Below are positions 25,498 to 33,315 of a DNA stretch of 47,772 nucleotides, piece by piece. Every line of letters begins with the position of its first letter. Position 1 is the stretch's first letter. The notes beneath the pieces were generated by a model. It did not search any database, was not told the DNA's origin, and saw only the letters and a program-made list of their open reading frames with translations. The position numbers were made by a program, and so were the translations under genes. This stretch comes from Desulfobulbus rhabdoformis (GTDB taxonomy: Bacteria; Desulfobacterota; Desulfobulbia; Desulfobulbales; Desulfobulbaceae), in NCBI RefSeq assembly GCF_016919065.1, contig NZ_JAFFQA010000040.1:1-47772 (forward strand). The letters run 5' to 3'.

Positions 25498-25719
25498 TTA
25501 CTTCCACCAGATCATGCGTTTAGGGGGGTTGCCAAAAGATTCAAAGGTGTCGCCCGACTCGCTCAGGACAGCATCAAGCTCTTCAATGGTAAATTCGTAA
25601 CCGTCTTCTTGAGCCAGTGCGATAAACTCATCTTTGGTTTTGAGGACATCGTATTTGCTGCGAAGTGCTTCATCAGACCCACCTGCAATCAACAACTCTT
25701 CTACTTTATCTTTAGACAT
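25498..25719 (-). CDS. Nif11-like small protein (possible RiPP-type leader/precursor)
   Basis: This 73-residue acidic protein fits the Nif11 / nif11-like leader pattern (TIGR03798-type): a helical N-terminus (MSKDKVEELL), then KTKDEFIALAQEDGYEFTIEELDAVL. After the domain comes a short tail, FGNPPKRMIWWK, with no Gly-Gly cleavage site and no Cys, so a classical lanthipeptide core is absent. No modification enzyme or transporter is next to it. AGGAGA lies six bases before the ATG, and a sigma-54-type promoter lies about 80 bases upstream. It may be an orphan precursor or a stand-alone Nif11 protein of unknown function. Confidence 0.72.
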   Translation of the reverse strand: MSKDKVEELLIAGGSDEALRSKYDVLKTKDEFIALAQEDGYEFTIEELDAVLSESGDTFESFGNPPKRMIWWK

Positions 25720-25800
25720 CGATCTTCTCCTTTTTTTCCTTCATGTTGAAAACTGCGTCACGCGGCTAAGAGTGTGAAAACTTTTTGATGTTTTCTCTAA

Positions 25801-25816
25801 TGCATAATTGGTGCCA
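25801..25816 (-). promoter_or_regulatory. Sigma-54-type (-24/-12) promoter for the Nif11-like gene
   Basis: On the minus strand the sequence reads TGGCAC-CAATT-ATGCA, one mismatch from TGGCAC-N5-TTGCA. The invariant GG and GC are separated by exactly ten bases. The GC lies about 82 bases upstream of the start codon. No NifA-type TGT-N10-ACA site was found in the next 100 bases upstream, so the activator is unknown. Confidence 0.65.
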
Positions 25817-26182
25817 TATTTGTTTCGAGAAATTTAGTATGTAAAAACAACCTTTTCGTAGGCGACTGTTTTGTTGGGGGCCTGCAAAGATTGTCGAGAT
25901 GTGTGCAAAATTGTTTGTTCGTGTCGAGGGTTTTACAAAAATGGAGAGAGGCGGTGGGCGGCAGGGGAGAGGGCGTGAGCAACCTGATTCTTCATCAGCA
26001 ATCACTGGGACCGGCTCTCAATTGTTATTGGTTGCTTCCTTTATTTCTTCTGAGGGGAAGCTGCGTAGCCAATACCTGGTTTGGAAGAGGCCCTTCCATC
26101 GGTTACACGCCACCGCTCTGAATTCCGTGACATTTTTGCCAGAATCCGTGCGCGTTTATCCGCTGCCAGGGAGGCCAGGTTT

Positions 26183-26212
26183 TTATTCTCGGAATATCAT
26201 CTATATGCTTGC
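26183..26212. repeat. Core of the long interspersed repeat
   Basis: TTATTCTCGGAATATCATC and TATATGC match the core at 16369-16400 (TTATCCTCGGAATATCATT). Similarity fades on both sides. It lies in the 870-bp non-coding stretch 25720-26593, whose first 370 bases otherwise show only the sigma-54 promoter and no gene. Confidence 0.55.
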
Positions 26213-26307
26213 AGCATACTCTTTTTCCACTTTGGCGTACGGAGAAAAGCGCAGTGATTTGGAAAGCCCGTTTGTTGGGTATCACGGTAAAAAATCATAA
26301 AAATTGC

Positions 26308-26336
26308 TTGACTCGAAAAAGTAGCTAAGTTATAAA
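26308..26336 (+). promoter_or_regulatory. Strong sigma-70 promoter upstream of fusA
   Basis: TTGACT (26308-26313) and TATAAA (26331-26336) with a 17-base spacer are near consensus. Transcription would start near 26343, about 250 bases before the fusA start codon, leaving room for a leader or separate small RNA that ends at the terminator at 26480. Confidence 0.75.
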
Positions 26337-26342
26337 AACCAA

Positions 26343-26512
26343 CTTTAACCAAAGTGCGGTCAAGGTAATTCCCAAGAGGCAGAGCACACAGGTTTGCGGG
26401 TGAGCAGTGCGATGTATGAAAGGTTATCCTTCATTTTCTCCCCCACCTTTCAGCCAGTTTTACTTAACCTAATGCGCACGGAGTTGCAGAGTCAGCTGTA
26501 ACTCCTTTTTTT
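26343..26512 (+). ncRNA. Putative small RNA or fusA leader bounded by promoter and terminator (about 170 nt)
   Basis: The transcript expected from the promoter at 26308 runs into a good terminator at 26480-26512. Its ends can close: GTGCGGTCAAGGTAA (26354-26368) is largely complementary to TTAACCTAATGCGCAC (26464-26479). Inside, ATGAAAGG and CCTTCAT form a hairpin. The length and closed-end shape resemble 6S-type RNAs, but an attenuated fusA leader is an equal alternative. No riboswitch class was recognised. Confidence 0.4.
26480..26512 (+). terminator. Rho-independent terminator upstream of fusA
   Basis: GGAGTTGCAG pairs with CTGTAACTCC (one G-U pair) around AGTCAG and is followed by seven T residues. 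It lies 80 bases before the fusA start codon, on the same strand. Confidence 0.8.
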
Positions 26513-26593
26513 ATTCAAGAACGACGATAAAACGGCTATAACTACGCGAGCGACCCAGCGAGCGACTTGCAAGCGGCAATAGAGGAACGCGTC

Positions 26594-28678
26594 ATGAAAA
26601 AGGATCTGAAAAAAGTACGGAATATCGGTATTAGTGCCCATATTGACTCGGGTAAAACAACGCTTACCGAACGTATTCTGTTTTATACCCAACGCATTCA
26701 TGCAATCCATGAGGTTCGTGGTAAAGATGGTGTTGGTGCAACCATGGACTCTATGGAGCTGGAGAAAGAGCGCGGTATTACGATTCAATCCGCTGCAACC
26801 TACTGCTCCTGGAAAGATCACGCCATCAACATCATCGATACCCCCGGTCACGTTGACTTTACCATTGAGGTAGAGCGTGCCCTGCGTGTTCTCGATGGTG
26901 CGGTGTTGATTCTCTGCTCGGTTGGTGGCGTTCAGTCACAGTCTATCACTGTTAACAGGCAGATGACCCGCTACAAGGTACCCCGTATCGCCTTTATTAA
27001 TAAGTGCGACCGTACCGGTGCCAACCCGTACCGTGTTACTCAGCAGCTGCGCGATAAACTGCAGCTCAACGCCGTCATGCTGCAGATGCCCATCGGCCTC
27101 GAATCCGATCTCGAGGGTATGGTTGATCTGGTGACCATGAAAGCCGTCTACTTTGACGGGGAGCAGGGCGACAAGATCCGCATAGAGGAGATTCCTGCAG
27201 AGCTGATGGATGAGGCCCAGGCCAAACGCGAGGAACTCATGGATGCCGTCTCCATGTTTTCCGACGAGCTGATGGAGAAGATGCTCGAAGAGGAAGAGAT
27301 TCCCGAGGAGATGATCCACGAGGCCATCCGTCGCGGAACCCTGGCCCTTGAGCTGACCCCGGTTATGATGGGCTCTGCCTACAAAAATAAAGGTGTGCAG
27401 GTTCTGCTCGATGCTGTTAACAGCTACCTTCCGTGCCCGACCGATGTTGAAAATACAGCGCTTGACCTGGATAAGGAAGAGGCAGAGATCTCTGTCACCA
27501 ACGACTCCGAGGATCCGCTGGTTGCTCTGGCCTTCAAACTGGAAGACGGTCGTTATGGTCAGCTGACCTACATTCGTACCTACCAGGGAACCATTCAGAA
27601 GGGCGATACCATCATCAACACCCGTACCGGCAAGAAAGCAAAAGTCGGTCGTCTGGTCCGTATGCATGCCGATGATATGGAAGAGATCGATGGTGCTGGC
27701 GCCGGTGATATCGTAGCGCTCTTTGGTATTGACTGCGCTTCCGGCGACAGCTTCTGTCACCCGGGCGTGAATCTCTCCATGAGTTCCATGCACGTACCTG
27801 CTCCGGTTATCTCCTTGGCAATCAATCCAGTCGATAATAAAGCGCAGATCAATATGTCCAAGGCGCTGAACCGGTTCACCAAAGAAGACCCGACCTTCAA
27901 AACCTTTGTTGATCACGAGACCAACGAGACTATCATCTCTGGTATGGGCGAGCTGCACCTCGAAGTCTACATCGAGCGTATGAAGCGTGAGTACAAAGCC
28001 GATGTTGAGGTTGGTGCTCCCCAGGTTGCCTATCGTGAGACTATCACCCAGCAGGCTGACTTTGATTACACCCATAAAAAACAGACCGGTGGTTCCGGTC
28101 AGTATGGTCGTGTTGCCGGTTTCCTCGAGCCGCTGGAAGAGGGCGAGTACGAGTTTGTTGATAAGATCGTCGGTGGTGTTATCCCCCGCGAGTTCATCAG
28201 CTCCTGTGATAAAGGTTTTCAGCGATCACTCGCCAAGGGTACCCTTATCGGTGCACCCATTACCGGTGTTCGTGCAACCATCAACGATGGTAGCTACCAT
28301 GCGGTTGACTCCTCGGATGTTGCCTTCCAGACCGCCTCTATCGGCGCTTTCCGCCAGGGCTACGCCAAGGCCAATCCAGTTATCATGGAGCCTGTAATGA
28401 AGGTTGCCGTTGAAGGACCTTCCGAGTTCCAGGGGGCCATCATGGGGAGCCTCAATCAGCGCCGCGGCGTTATCATCGGCACCTTTGAAGAAGGCAACTA
28501 CACCGTTGTTGAAGCTGAGATGCCGCTGGCAGAAATGTTTGGTTACTCAACAACCCTTCGTTCCCTGACCCAGGGTAAAGCGGAATTCACCATGGAATTT
28601 GCAACCTACAAGCAGGTTCCCCGCTCCGTTGCTGACGAGCTGGTGAAAGCTTATGAAGATCAGAAAAAGGATGCATAA
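26594..28678 (+). CDS. fusA: Elongation factor G, mitochondrial/spd EFG1-like type
   Basis: This 694-residue translational GTPase moves tRNA and mRNA through the ribosome. G1 is AHIDSGKTT, with switch II DTPGHVDFT and G4 NKCD; domain IV contains HKKQTGGSGQYGRV and domain V GYSTTLRSLTQGKAEF. The wording of switch I, in particular GKDGVGATMDSMELEKERGITIQSAAT with Asp-Ser in the P-loop, is that of mitochondrial EFG1 and the spirochete/planctomycete/deltaproteobacterial EFG1 subfamily rather than of canonical EF-G (AHIDAGKTT). The gene is not in a ribosomal str operon but has its own promoter. ATG 26594 is preceded by GAGG. Confidence 0.93.
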   Translation: MKKDLKKVRNIGISAHIDSGKTTLTERILFYTQRIHAIHEVRGKDGVGATMDSMELEKERGITIQSAATYCSWKDHAINIIDTPGHVDFTIEVERALRVLDGAVLILCSVGGVQSQSITVNRQMTRYKVPRIAFINKCDRTGANPYRVTQQLRDKLQLNAVMLQMPIGLESDLEGMVDLVTMKAVYFDGEQGDKIRIEEIPAELMDEAQAKREELMDAVSMFSDELMEKMLEEEEIPEEMIHEAIRRGTLALELTPVMMGSAYKNKGVQVLLDAVNSYLPCPTDVENTALDLDKEEAEISVTNDSEDPLVALAFKLEDGRYGQLTYIRTYQGTIQKGDTIINTRTGKKAKVGRLVRMHADDMEEIDGAGAGDIVALFGIDCASGDSFCHPGVNLSMSSMHVPAPVISLAINPVDNKAQINMSKALNRFTKEDPTFKTFVDHETNETIISGMGELHLEVYIERMKREYKADVEVGAPQVAYRETITQQADFDYTHKKQTGGSGQYGRVAGFLEPLEEGEYEFVDKIVGGVIPREFISSCDKGFQRSLAKGTLIGAPITGVRATINDGSYHAVDSSDVAFQTASIGAFRQGYAKANPVIMEPVMKVAVEGPSEFQGAIMGSLNQRRGVIIGTFEEGNYTVVEAEMPLAEMFGYSTTLRSLTQGKAEFTMEFATYKQVPRSVADELVKAYEDQKKDA

Positions 28679-28734
28679 CCGGATCTTGCGCTTATATAGT
28701 TATACGTGAGAGAAAACCGATAAGAGGTCGAATT

Positions 28735-29430
28735 ATGGGATACGAACCACTGGTACAACAGAACCCGCTGCGGGTTCTGAATATGAGTCGAGAGAATAAT
28801 CAGATGGGCCTGGTTATGGCCCGCGCCGGTCTGGGCAAAACCGCATTGTTGGTCCAGATCGCCCTGGATGCCATCCTTCGTGGCAAACGGGTTATCCATG
28901 TCAGCATTGGCGAATCCATTGAGAAAACCAAAAGCTGGTATGATGACATCTTACAGGTGATCCTGCAGGAGCACACTGTAACCCGTCCCCATGAGCTGAT
29001 CGATATGGTTGCGCAGCACCGTATGATCATGACGTTCAAAGAGGCCGCCTTTAACCGTTCGCGTCTGGAAGAGCGTCTGAATGACCTGGTTCTACAGGAC
29101 ATCTTTCGTCCCAACTGTCTGATCGTTGATGGTTTTGACTTTGATAAGGCAGATCGTAGCGACCTGGAAGACATCAAGAACCTGCTTGAGAGCATGAATA
29201 TGCAGGCCTGGTTCTCTGCTATTTCGCATCGTGAGGATGAACGTGTTTCTCCCACCGGTGTACCTGCCCCCTGTCATGAGATCGATGACCTCTTTGACAT
29301 GGTCGTTCTTCTGAAACCACAGTCGAATGCAACCATTCAGCTTGATATCATCCGTAACTCGGGTGAGCAGGTTGAGGGCGGCAAGAGCATGAACCTGGAT
29401 CCCACCACCATGATGGTGCAAGAAGGGTAA
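28735..29430 (+). CDS. RecA/KaiC-like P-loop ATPase of unknown function
   Basis: This 231-residue cytoplasmic protein has a Walker A (ARAGLGKT, about residues 29-36) followed by ALLVQIALDAILRGKRVIHVSIGES, which resembles RecA/KaiC-type cores, and a Walker B-like strand NCLIVDGFDF. A helical insertion with many Arg/Glu residues lies between them. I do not recognise a named family. It is 56 bases behind fusA on the same strand, with no terminator between, and a strong terminator follows, so it is co-transcribed with EF-G. A role connected with translation is inferred from position only. Confidence 0.75.
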   Translation: MGYEPLVQQNPLRVLNMSRENNQMGLVMARAGLGKTALLVQIALDAILRGKRVIHVSIGESIEKTKSWYDDILQVILQEHTVTRPHELIDMVAQHRMIMTFKEAAFNRSRLEERLNDLVLQDIFRPNCLIVDGFDFDKADRSDLEDIKNLLESMNMQAWFSAISHREDERVSPTGVPAPCHEIDDLFDMVVLLKPQSNATIQLDIIRNSGEQVEGGKSMNLDPTTMMVQEG

Positions 29431-29453
29431 GACTCGCTGACTTCGTTTACAAA

Positions 29454-29489
29454 GGGCTGCTGGCGCATGACGCTGGCAGCCCTTTTTTT
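29454..29489 (+). terminator. Rho-independent terminator of the fusA-ATPase unit
   Basis: A 12-base-pair stem (GGGCTGCTGGCG with CGCTGGCAGCCC, two G-U pairs) around CATGA is followed by seven T residues. It is the clearest terminator in the window. Confidence 0.93.
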
Positions 29490-29587
29490 GTATCACGTTC
29501 CGGCATTGATGGATCGTAAGGAATGGGGTACTTTTCCCAGGTTCGTATCGTCCACATCTGTACCTGTTAACTTTAGTAGAGAAGAGA

Positions 29588-30346
29588 ATGCAATTTCGTC
29601 CATGTATAGACCTGCATGATGGTCGAGTGAAGCAAATAGTCGGCTCCAGCCTCGGTGAGGATCAAACACGTTTGCAGACAAATTTTGCCTCGGAGCTGCC
29701 TCCTGCGTACTATGCCGACCTCTATCGGCGTGACAACCTTCGGGGCGGTCATATAATCATGTTGGGACCGGGCAATGCAGCTGCAGCGACAGAAGCATTG
29801 GCCGCCTGGCCAGGTGGAATGCAGGTTGGCGGCGGGATTACGGAGGAAAACGCACGGGATTGGTTATTTCGGGGAGCCTCTCATGTCATCGTGACCTCCC
29901 ATGTGTTTCATGGCGGCAAGCTGGACCAGAACCGGTTAGAGCGACTGGTTGAAACCGTAGGCAAGAATCGGCTGGTCCTGGATTTAAGCTGCCGTTGGCG
30001 GGATGACGGCTACTATGTGGTGACGGATAGGTGGCAAAAGTTTACGGAGCTCAAAATCAACGCTCAGGTCCTGGAAGAGCTGGCACGCTCTTGCGATGAA
30101 TTCCTGGTGCATGCCGTGGATGTCGAGGGCAAATGTATGGGCATTGATACGCGCTTGTTGGAAATACTTGCAGAAAGTGTTCCCATTCCAACTACCTATG
30201 CAGGTGGTGTCGCCAGTATGGGCGATCTTGAGCAGATAAAAACAAGTGGACGCGGACGTATTGATGTGACTGTCGGCTCTGCGCTCGATATTTTTGGTGG
30301 CAGTGGGCTCCGTTACGAGGATGTGGTTAGCTTTCATGGGGCCTGA
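29588..30346 (+). CDS. hisA: HisA of the eukaryotic type (ProFAR isomerase)
   Basis: HisA is a TIM-barrel isomerase of histidine biosynthesis that opens the ribose of ProFAR to PRFAR. The 252 residues follow the fungal/plant HIS6 pattern (TIGR02129) rather than ordinary bacterial HisA: FRPCIDLHDGRVKQIVGSSL, YYADLYRRDNLRGGHIIMLGPGN, WPGGMQVGGGI, VLDLSCRWRDDGYYVVTDRWQ and the C-terminal TYAGGVASM. The catalytic Asp in CIDLH is present. It stands outside any his cluster. Its stop overlaps the start of the next small gene. Confidence 0.9.
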   Translation: MQFRPCIDLHDGRVKQIVGSSLGEDQTRLQTNFASELPPAYYADLYRRDNLRGGHIIMLGPGNAAAATEALAAWPGGMQVGGGITEENARDWLFRGASHVIVTSHVFHGGKLDQNRLERLVETVGKNRLVLDLSCRWRDDGYYVVTDRWQKFTELKINAQVLEELARSCDEFLVHAVDVEGKCMGIDTRLLEILAESVPIPTTYAGGVASMGDLEQIKTSGRGRIDVTVGSALDIFGGSGLRYEDVVSFHGA

Positions 30347-30515
30347 AGAGAAGAAGCTGGAGCAAAATTTAGCAGAGGTGAAGTTGTTGATACCCGACGA
30401 TCTGTATCGGGCTTTTCAACGCTGCCTCTGGATACGAATTCAGGAAACAGGACAGAGCCAACTGGAACTCATGGAAGAAGTGGTGAAGGATTTTCTTATT
30501 AAACACGGTTGTTAA
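30336..30515 (+). CDS. Small protein overlapping hisA, possibly ribbon-helix-helix
   Basis: ATG 30336 overlaps the hisA stop codon by 11 bases, giving 59 residues. The pattern of a strand (VKLLIPDDLYRAFQRCLW) followed by two helices (SQLELMEEVVKDFLIKHG) resembles short RHH/CopG-like proteins, but the match is only by shape. Such tight coupling to hisA suggests co-translation. No partner toxin follows. Confidence 0.5.
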   Translation: MGPEEKKLEQNLAEVKLLIPDDLYRAFQRCLWIRIQETGQSQLELMEEVVKDFLIKHGC

Positions 30516-30573
30516 TCTATTGAAAATCCATGCCCTTTGCTTGACCTCCCCCAATCCTTCCTTTATTATAGCT

Positions 30574-30630
30574 GAATCTGTGACAGCGGGGGAGAAGGCT
30601 CTATACCCTGAATCCGCCATGGATTGAGCT
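30574..30630. repeat. Partial MITE-like end
   Basis: CTGAATCTGTGACAGCGGG resembles the MITE-like left end, and CTGAATCCGCC follows about 35 bases later with GGATTGAG as a short inverted partner. This appears to be a degraded fragment in the hisA/HDOD gap. Confidence 0.45.
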
Positions 30631-30700
30631 ATAATCTGTCCTTTTTTACCCGCATGGATTTTTTGAAATATGATTGCCACTGAAGCTCGACCCGGATATT

Positions 30701-30774
30701 TGTCACGGGCATGGCCTCCTCCAGCAAGCTTTCAGCACCTGCTGCTTTTGTAGGAGGAGGATATGCCCGTGACA
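30701..30774. repeat. Palindromic repeat (GTCACGGGCATGGCC family)
   Basis: GTCACGGGCATGGCCTCCTCC faces GGAGGAGGATATGCCCGTGAC with a central CAGCA...TGCTG inner palindrome. It is the second full copy of the family at 16862-16933. Confidence 0.7.
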
Positions 30775-30815
30775 GGGTGAACGGTTGACCAAGTCTTTCC
30801 CATCTATCTGCCTGA

Positions 30816-31673
30816 ATGAACGATCGAGAAAAACAAATCAAAAAATTGCGCAGTTTTGTCGAAAAGATGCCCAGTCTTTCGACAACAGTCGGGAAGGTTC
30901 TGGAAATCTGTAGTCGGCCCGACACTGCTCCCAATGACTTGAATAAGGTCATCTCTTTAGACCCGGTCCTCACCGGGCAGGTTCTGAAGCTGATTAATTC
31001 AGCGTACTACTCCCTCATGAATAAGGTTACCTCGCTGACCCGAGCTATCATCATGCTCGGGCTCAACACAGTGAAGAACCTTGCCTTGTCAACTGCCATC
31101 ATCCGCTGCGTCGGCCAGGCAAAAAAATCCAAATCCCTCCCCATTAAAGATTTTTGGGCCCATTCAATCAGTGTGGGGGTTATGGCCAAGCTGCTGGCCG
31201 CCGAACAGGGGGTTCCGCTGGCCGAACGGGAAGAGTATTTTGTGGCTGGCCTGCTTCACGATCTGGGGAAAGTTCCTTTTGGTGATGAGTACGCAGAAGT
31301 TTTAAAGACTGCGAAAAAAGAGGCCACCCCGCTTAAACAAGTCGAGCAAGAGATGATGAACATCGACCACGAAGAAGTCGGTCAGATGATCGCCTCCAAA
31401 TGGAAGCTCAACTCAGCCATCACAGATGCCATCTGCCATCATCACGAGCCAGAAGAGGCGCAAATAGAAAACCGTGATCTGGTGGCAACAGTAGCTTTGG
31501 CGGATTTTTACGTCTGCCTCTTTGATATAGGGTATGCGGGAAACCGGTACCCGGATGAAACCCAACTGGAATTGCTTTTGAAGTTGTGTGGTCTCGACTG
31601 GGAGACGGTGGCGGGGCTGAGCGATGCCGTTGATGCCGAAATCTCAAAAGCTGAAATATTTCTTCAGGTTTGA
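30816..31673 (+). CDS. HDOD domain signalling protein
   Basis: The 285-residue protein consists of an HDOD domain: KMPSLSTTVGKVLEIC, then the LDPVLTGQVLKLINSAYYSL block, SLTRAIIMLGLNTVKNLALSTAI, and an HD-like pair LLHDLGKVPF with ICHHHEPE. HDOD proteins act as scaffolds or effectors in bacterial signalling, including cyclic-di-GMP and stress responses; most have no proven enzyme activity. No receiver or output domain is attached. It precedes an MBL hydrolase on the same strand. Confidence 0.88.
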   Translation: MNDREKQIKKLRSFVEKMPSLSTTVGKVLEICSRPDTAPNDLNKVISLDPVLTGQVLKLINSAYYSLMNKVTSLTRAIIMLGLNTVKNLALSTAIIRCVGQAKKSKSLPIKDFWAHSISVGVMAKLLAAEQGVPLAEREEYFVAGLLHDLGKVPFGDEYAEVLKTAKKEATPLKQVEQEMMNIDHEEVGQMIASKWKLNSAITDAICHHHEPEEAQIENRDLVATVALADFYVCLFDIGYAGNRYPDETQLELLLKLCGLDWETVAGLSDAVDAEISKAEIFLQV

Positions 31674-31711
31674 GGCAGTACTGACTGGTTTACGACCAAG
31701 GAGAGACGCCG

Positions 31712-32659
31712 ATGATCAAGGTCAAATTTTGGGGTGTTCGTGGGTCCATCCCCTGTCCTGGCCCCAAGACGATGAAATACGGAGGAAACACCGCCTGTAT
31801 CGAATTGCGTTTTCCGGAAGTTAATCGGCACATTATTATTGATGCCGGTTCCGGTATCCGTGAGCTGGCAAGCTATATGTTGGCCCATGACCTGCCCAAC
31901 GGCCCCATCTCCACAGAGATCTATCTCTCCCATACCCATTGGGACCATATCATGGGATTTCCATTTTTTGTTCCCGCCTATATCCCTGGTTCGCAAATCA
32001 AGGTGTTCGGGCCGGTCACCTATGAAGATGAGCCTCTTGAGGATATAGTCGGTGGTCAGATGAAATACCGGTACTTTCCCGTGAATATGGGAGAGCTGGC
32101 CGGGTCGATTGAGTATAAACGGCTCAAAGAAGAGCCGTTTCTGGATCTTGGTGATGGTATTACCTTGTCCACCACGATTATCAATCATCCCATCACTGCC
32201 CTTGGCTACCGCTTTACCTTTCGGGATGCGGTTTTTTGCACGGCCTATGACACGGAACCTTTTCGTAATCTCTTTATAACCGACCCTGAAGATCCCTCAT
32301 ATGACGAGTTCATGGCCGCAGAAGGGGAGCTGGCCGCCCAGGAACAGAATCAGGTCCTGGAAAATTTTTATCAAGGTGCCGATCTTCTGGTGCACGATGC
32401 CCAGTATACCCGTGAAGAGTATGAAAAAAATAAAGTTGGCTGGGGGCATACCCCCATTGAAGACGCTATTGCTTCTGCCCGCAGGGCAGGGGTGAAGCGG
32501 TTGGCTCTTTTTCATCATGACCCGGAACGCAGTGATGATCAGCTTGATGCCATGGGGGAAAAGTATTGCAGCACCGAGTCGGGTGACCCCATGCAGCTGT
32601 TCTTTGTTCGTGAGGGCCAGGAAATTATTCTCGGGACCGAGCAAGTAAATCCTGAATAA
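31712..32659 (+). CDS. MBL-fold metallohydrolase
   Basis: This 315-residue metallo-beta-lactamase-fold enzyme contains KFWGVRGSIPCPGP, IIIDAGSGIREL, the zinc motif SHTHWDHIMGFPFF (HxHxDH-type), a late LLVHDAQYTREEY and ALFHHDPERSDD for the remaining ligands. The group includes phosphodiesterases and proteins related to class II cyclic nucleotide phosphodiesterases; the substrate is not deducible. It follows the HDOD gene by 38 bases with AGGAG at the right distance, so the two are probably one unit. Confidence 0.85.
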   Translation: MIKVKFWGVRGSIPCPGPKTMKYGGNTACIELRFPEVNRHIIIDAGSGIRELASYMLAHDLPNGPISTEIYLSHTHWDHIMGFPFFVPAYIPGSQIKVFGPVTYEDEPLEDIVGGQMKYRYFPVNMGELAGSIEYKRLKEEPFLDLGDGITLSTTIINHPITALGYRFTFRDAVFCTAYDTEPFRNLFITDPEDPSYDEFMAAEGELAAQEQNQVLENFYQGADLLVHDAQYTREEYEKNKVGWGHTPIEDAIASARRAGVKRLALFHHDPERSDDQLDAMGEKYCSTESGDPMQLFFVREGQEIILGTEQVNPE

Positions 32660-32694
32660 AATCCCCCCATTTAACCTCCGGTGGAGAAATGCAG

Positions 32695-33309
32695 ATGAAT
32701 CCGGAAACTCTTGACTGTACAGGCCTGCCCTGTCCCAAACCTGTCCTTCGGGCCAAAGACGCCCTGGCCGCTGGATCTTCGCTGATCAAGGTCCTGGTCG
32801 ATAATGAGGCCTCCCAAAATAACGTTGCCCGATTTGCCCGCAGTCAGGGACATGAAGCACGTTTGAATAGAGAAGGAGACAGTCTTTTTGCTGTCACCAT
32901 TGTCGCCAGTGGTGAACCCAGCAAGGGCGCCTTTGATCCTGCTGACTACCAATGCAGCTTGCCTGAGCGCACGAAAATGATCTACGTGATTTCCTCAGAT
33001 TCCATGGGGCGCGGTTCTGATCAGCTGGGCTGGGCACTGTTGCAGACCTATGTTCAGACCATTAAAGATGTGGAGCCTTTGCCAAGCAAGGTTGTGCTCT
33101 ATAATGGTGGAGTCAAACTGGTGACAACCGAGTCTGGTGCCCTTGATGCTCTGCGAGAACTGCAGGGGAAGGGGGTCGAGATTCTCGCCTGCGGTACCTG
33201 CCTTGACTTTTTTGAGCTTAAATCAGCGCTTCAGGTTGGGCAAATTTCCAACATGCATGAAATTATGAGTGCCATGGCCGAGGCGGATAAGATCGTCAGC
33301 CCGCTCTAA
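32695..33309 (+). CDS. yedF: Sulfurtransferase-like selenium metabolism protein YedF
   Basis: The 204-residue protein joins an N-terminal TusA-like domain (LDCTGLPCPKPVLRAKDAL with the CPxP cysteine) to a C-terminal DsrE-like half (YVISSDSMGRGSDQLGWALLQTY ... VEILACGTCLDFFEL). This architecture corresponds to TIGR03527, found in selenium-using bacteria. The precise reaction is unproven. ATG 32695 suits GGAG better than ATG 32689, which is only two bases away. Its presence hints that the organism makes selenoproteins. Confidence 0.92.
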   Translation: MNPETLDCTGLPCPKPVLRAKDALAAGSSLIKVLVDNEASQNNVARFARSQGHEARLNREGDSLFAVTIVASGEPSKGAFDPADYQCSLPERTKMIYVISSDSMGRGSDQLGWALLQTYVQTIKDVEPLPSKVVLYNGGVKLVTTESGALDALRELQGKGVEILACGTCLDFFELKSALQVGQISNMHEIMSAMAEADKIVSPL

Positions 33310-33315
33310 ATAGTG

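Noticed and set aside
26936..28075. Long minus-strand open frame (379 codons) inside fusA
   Set aside because: It is a shadow of the highly biased fusA coding sequence; the plus-strand product is a complete EF-G.
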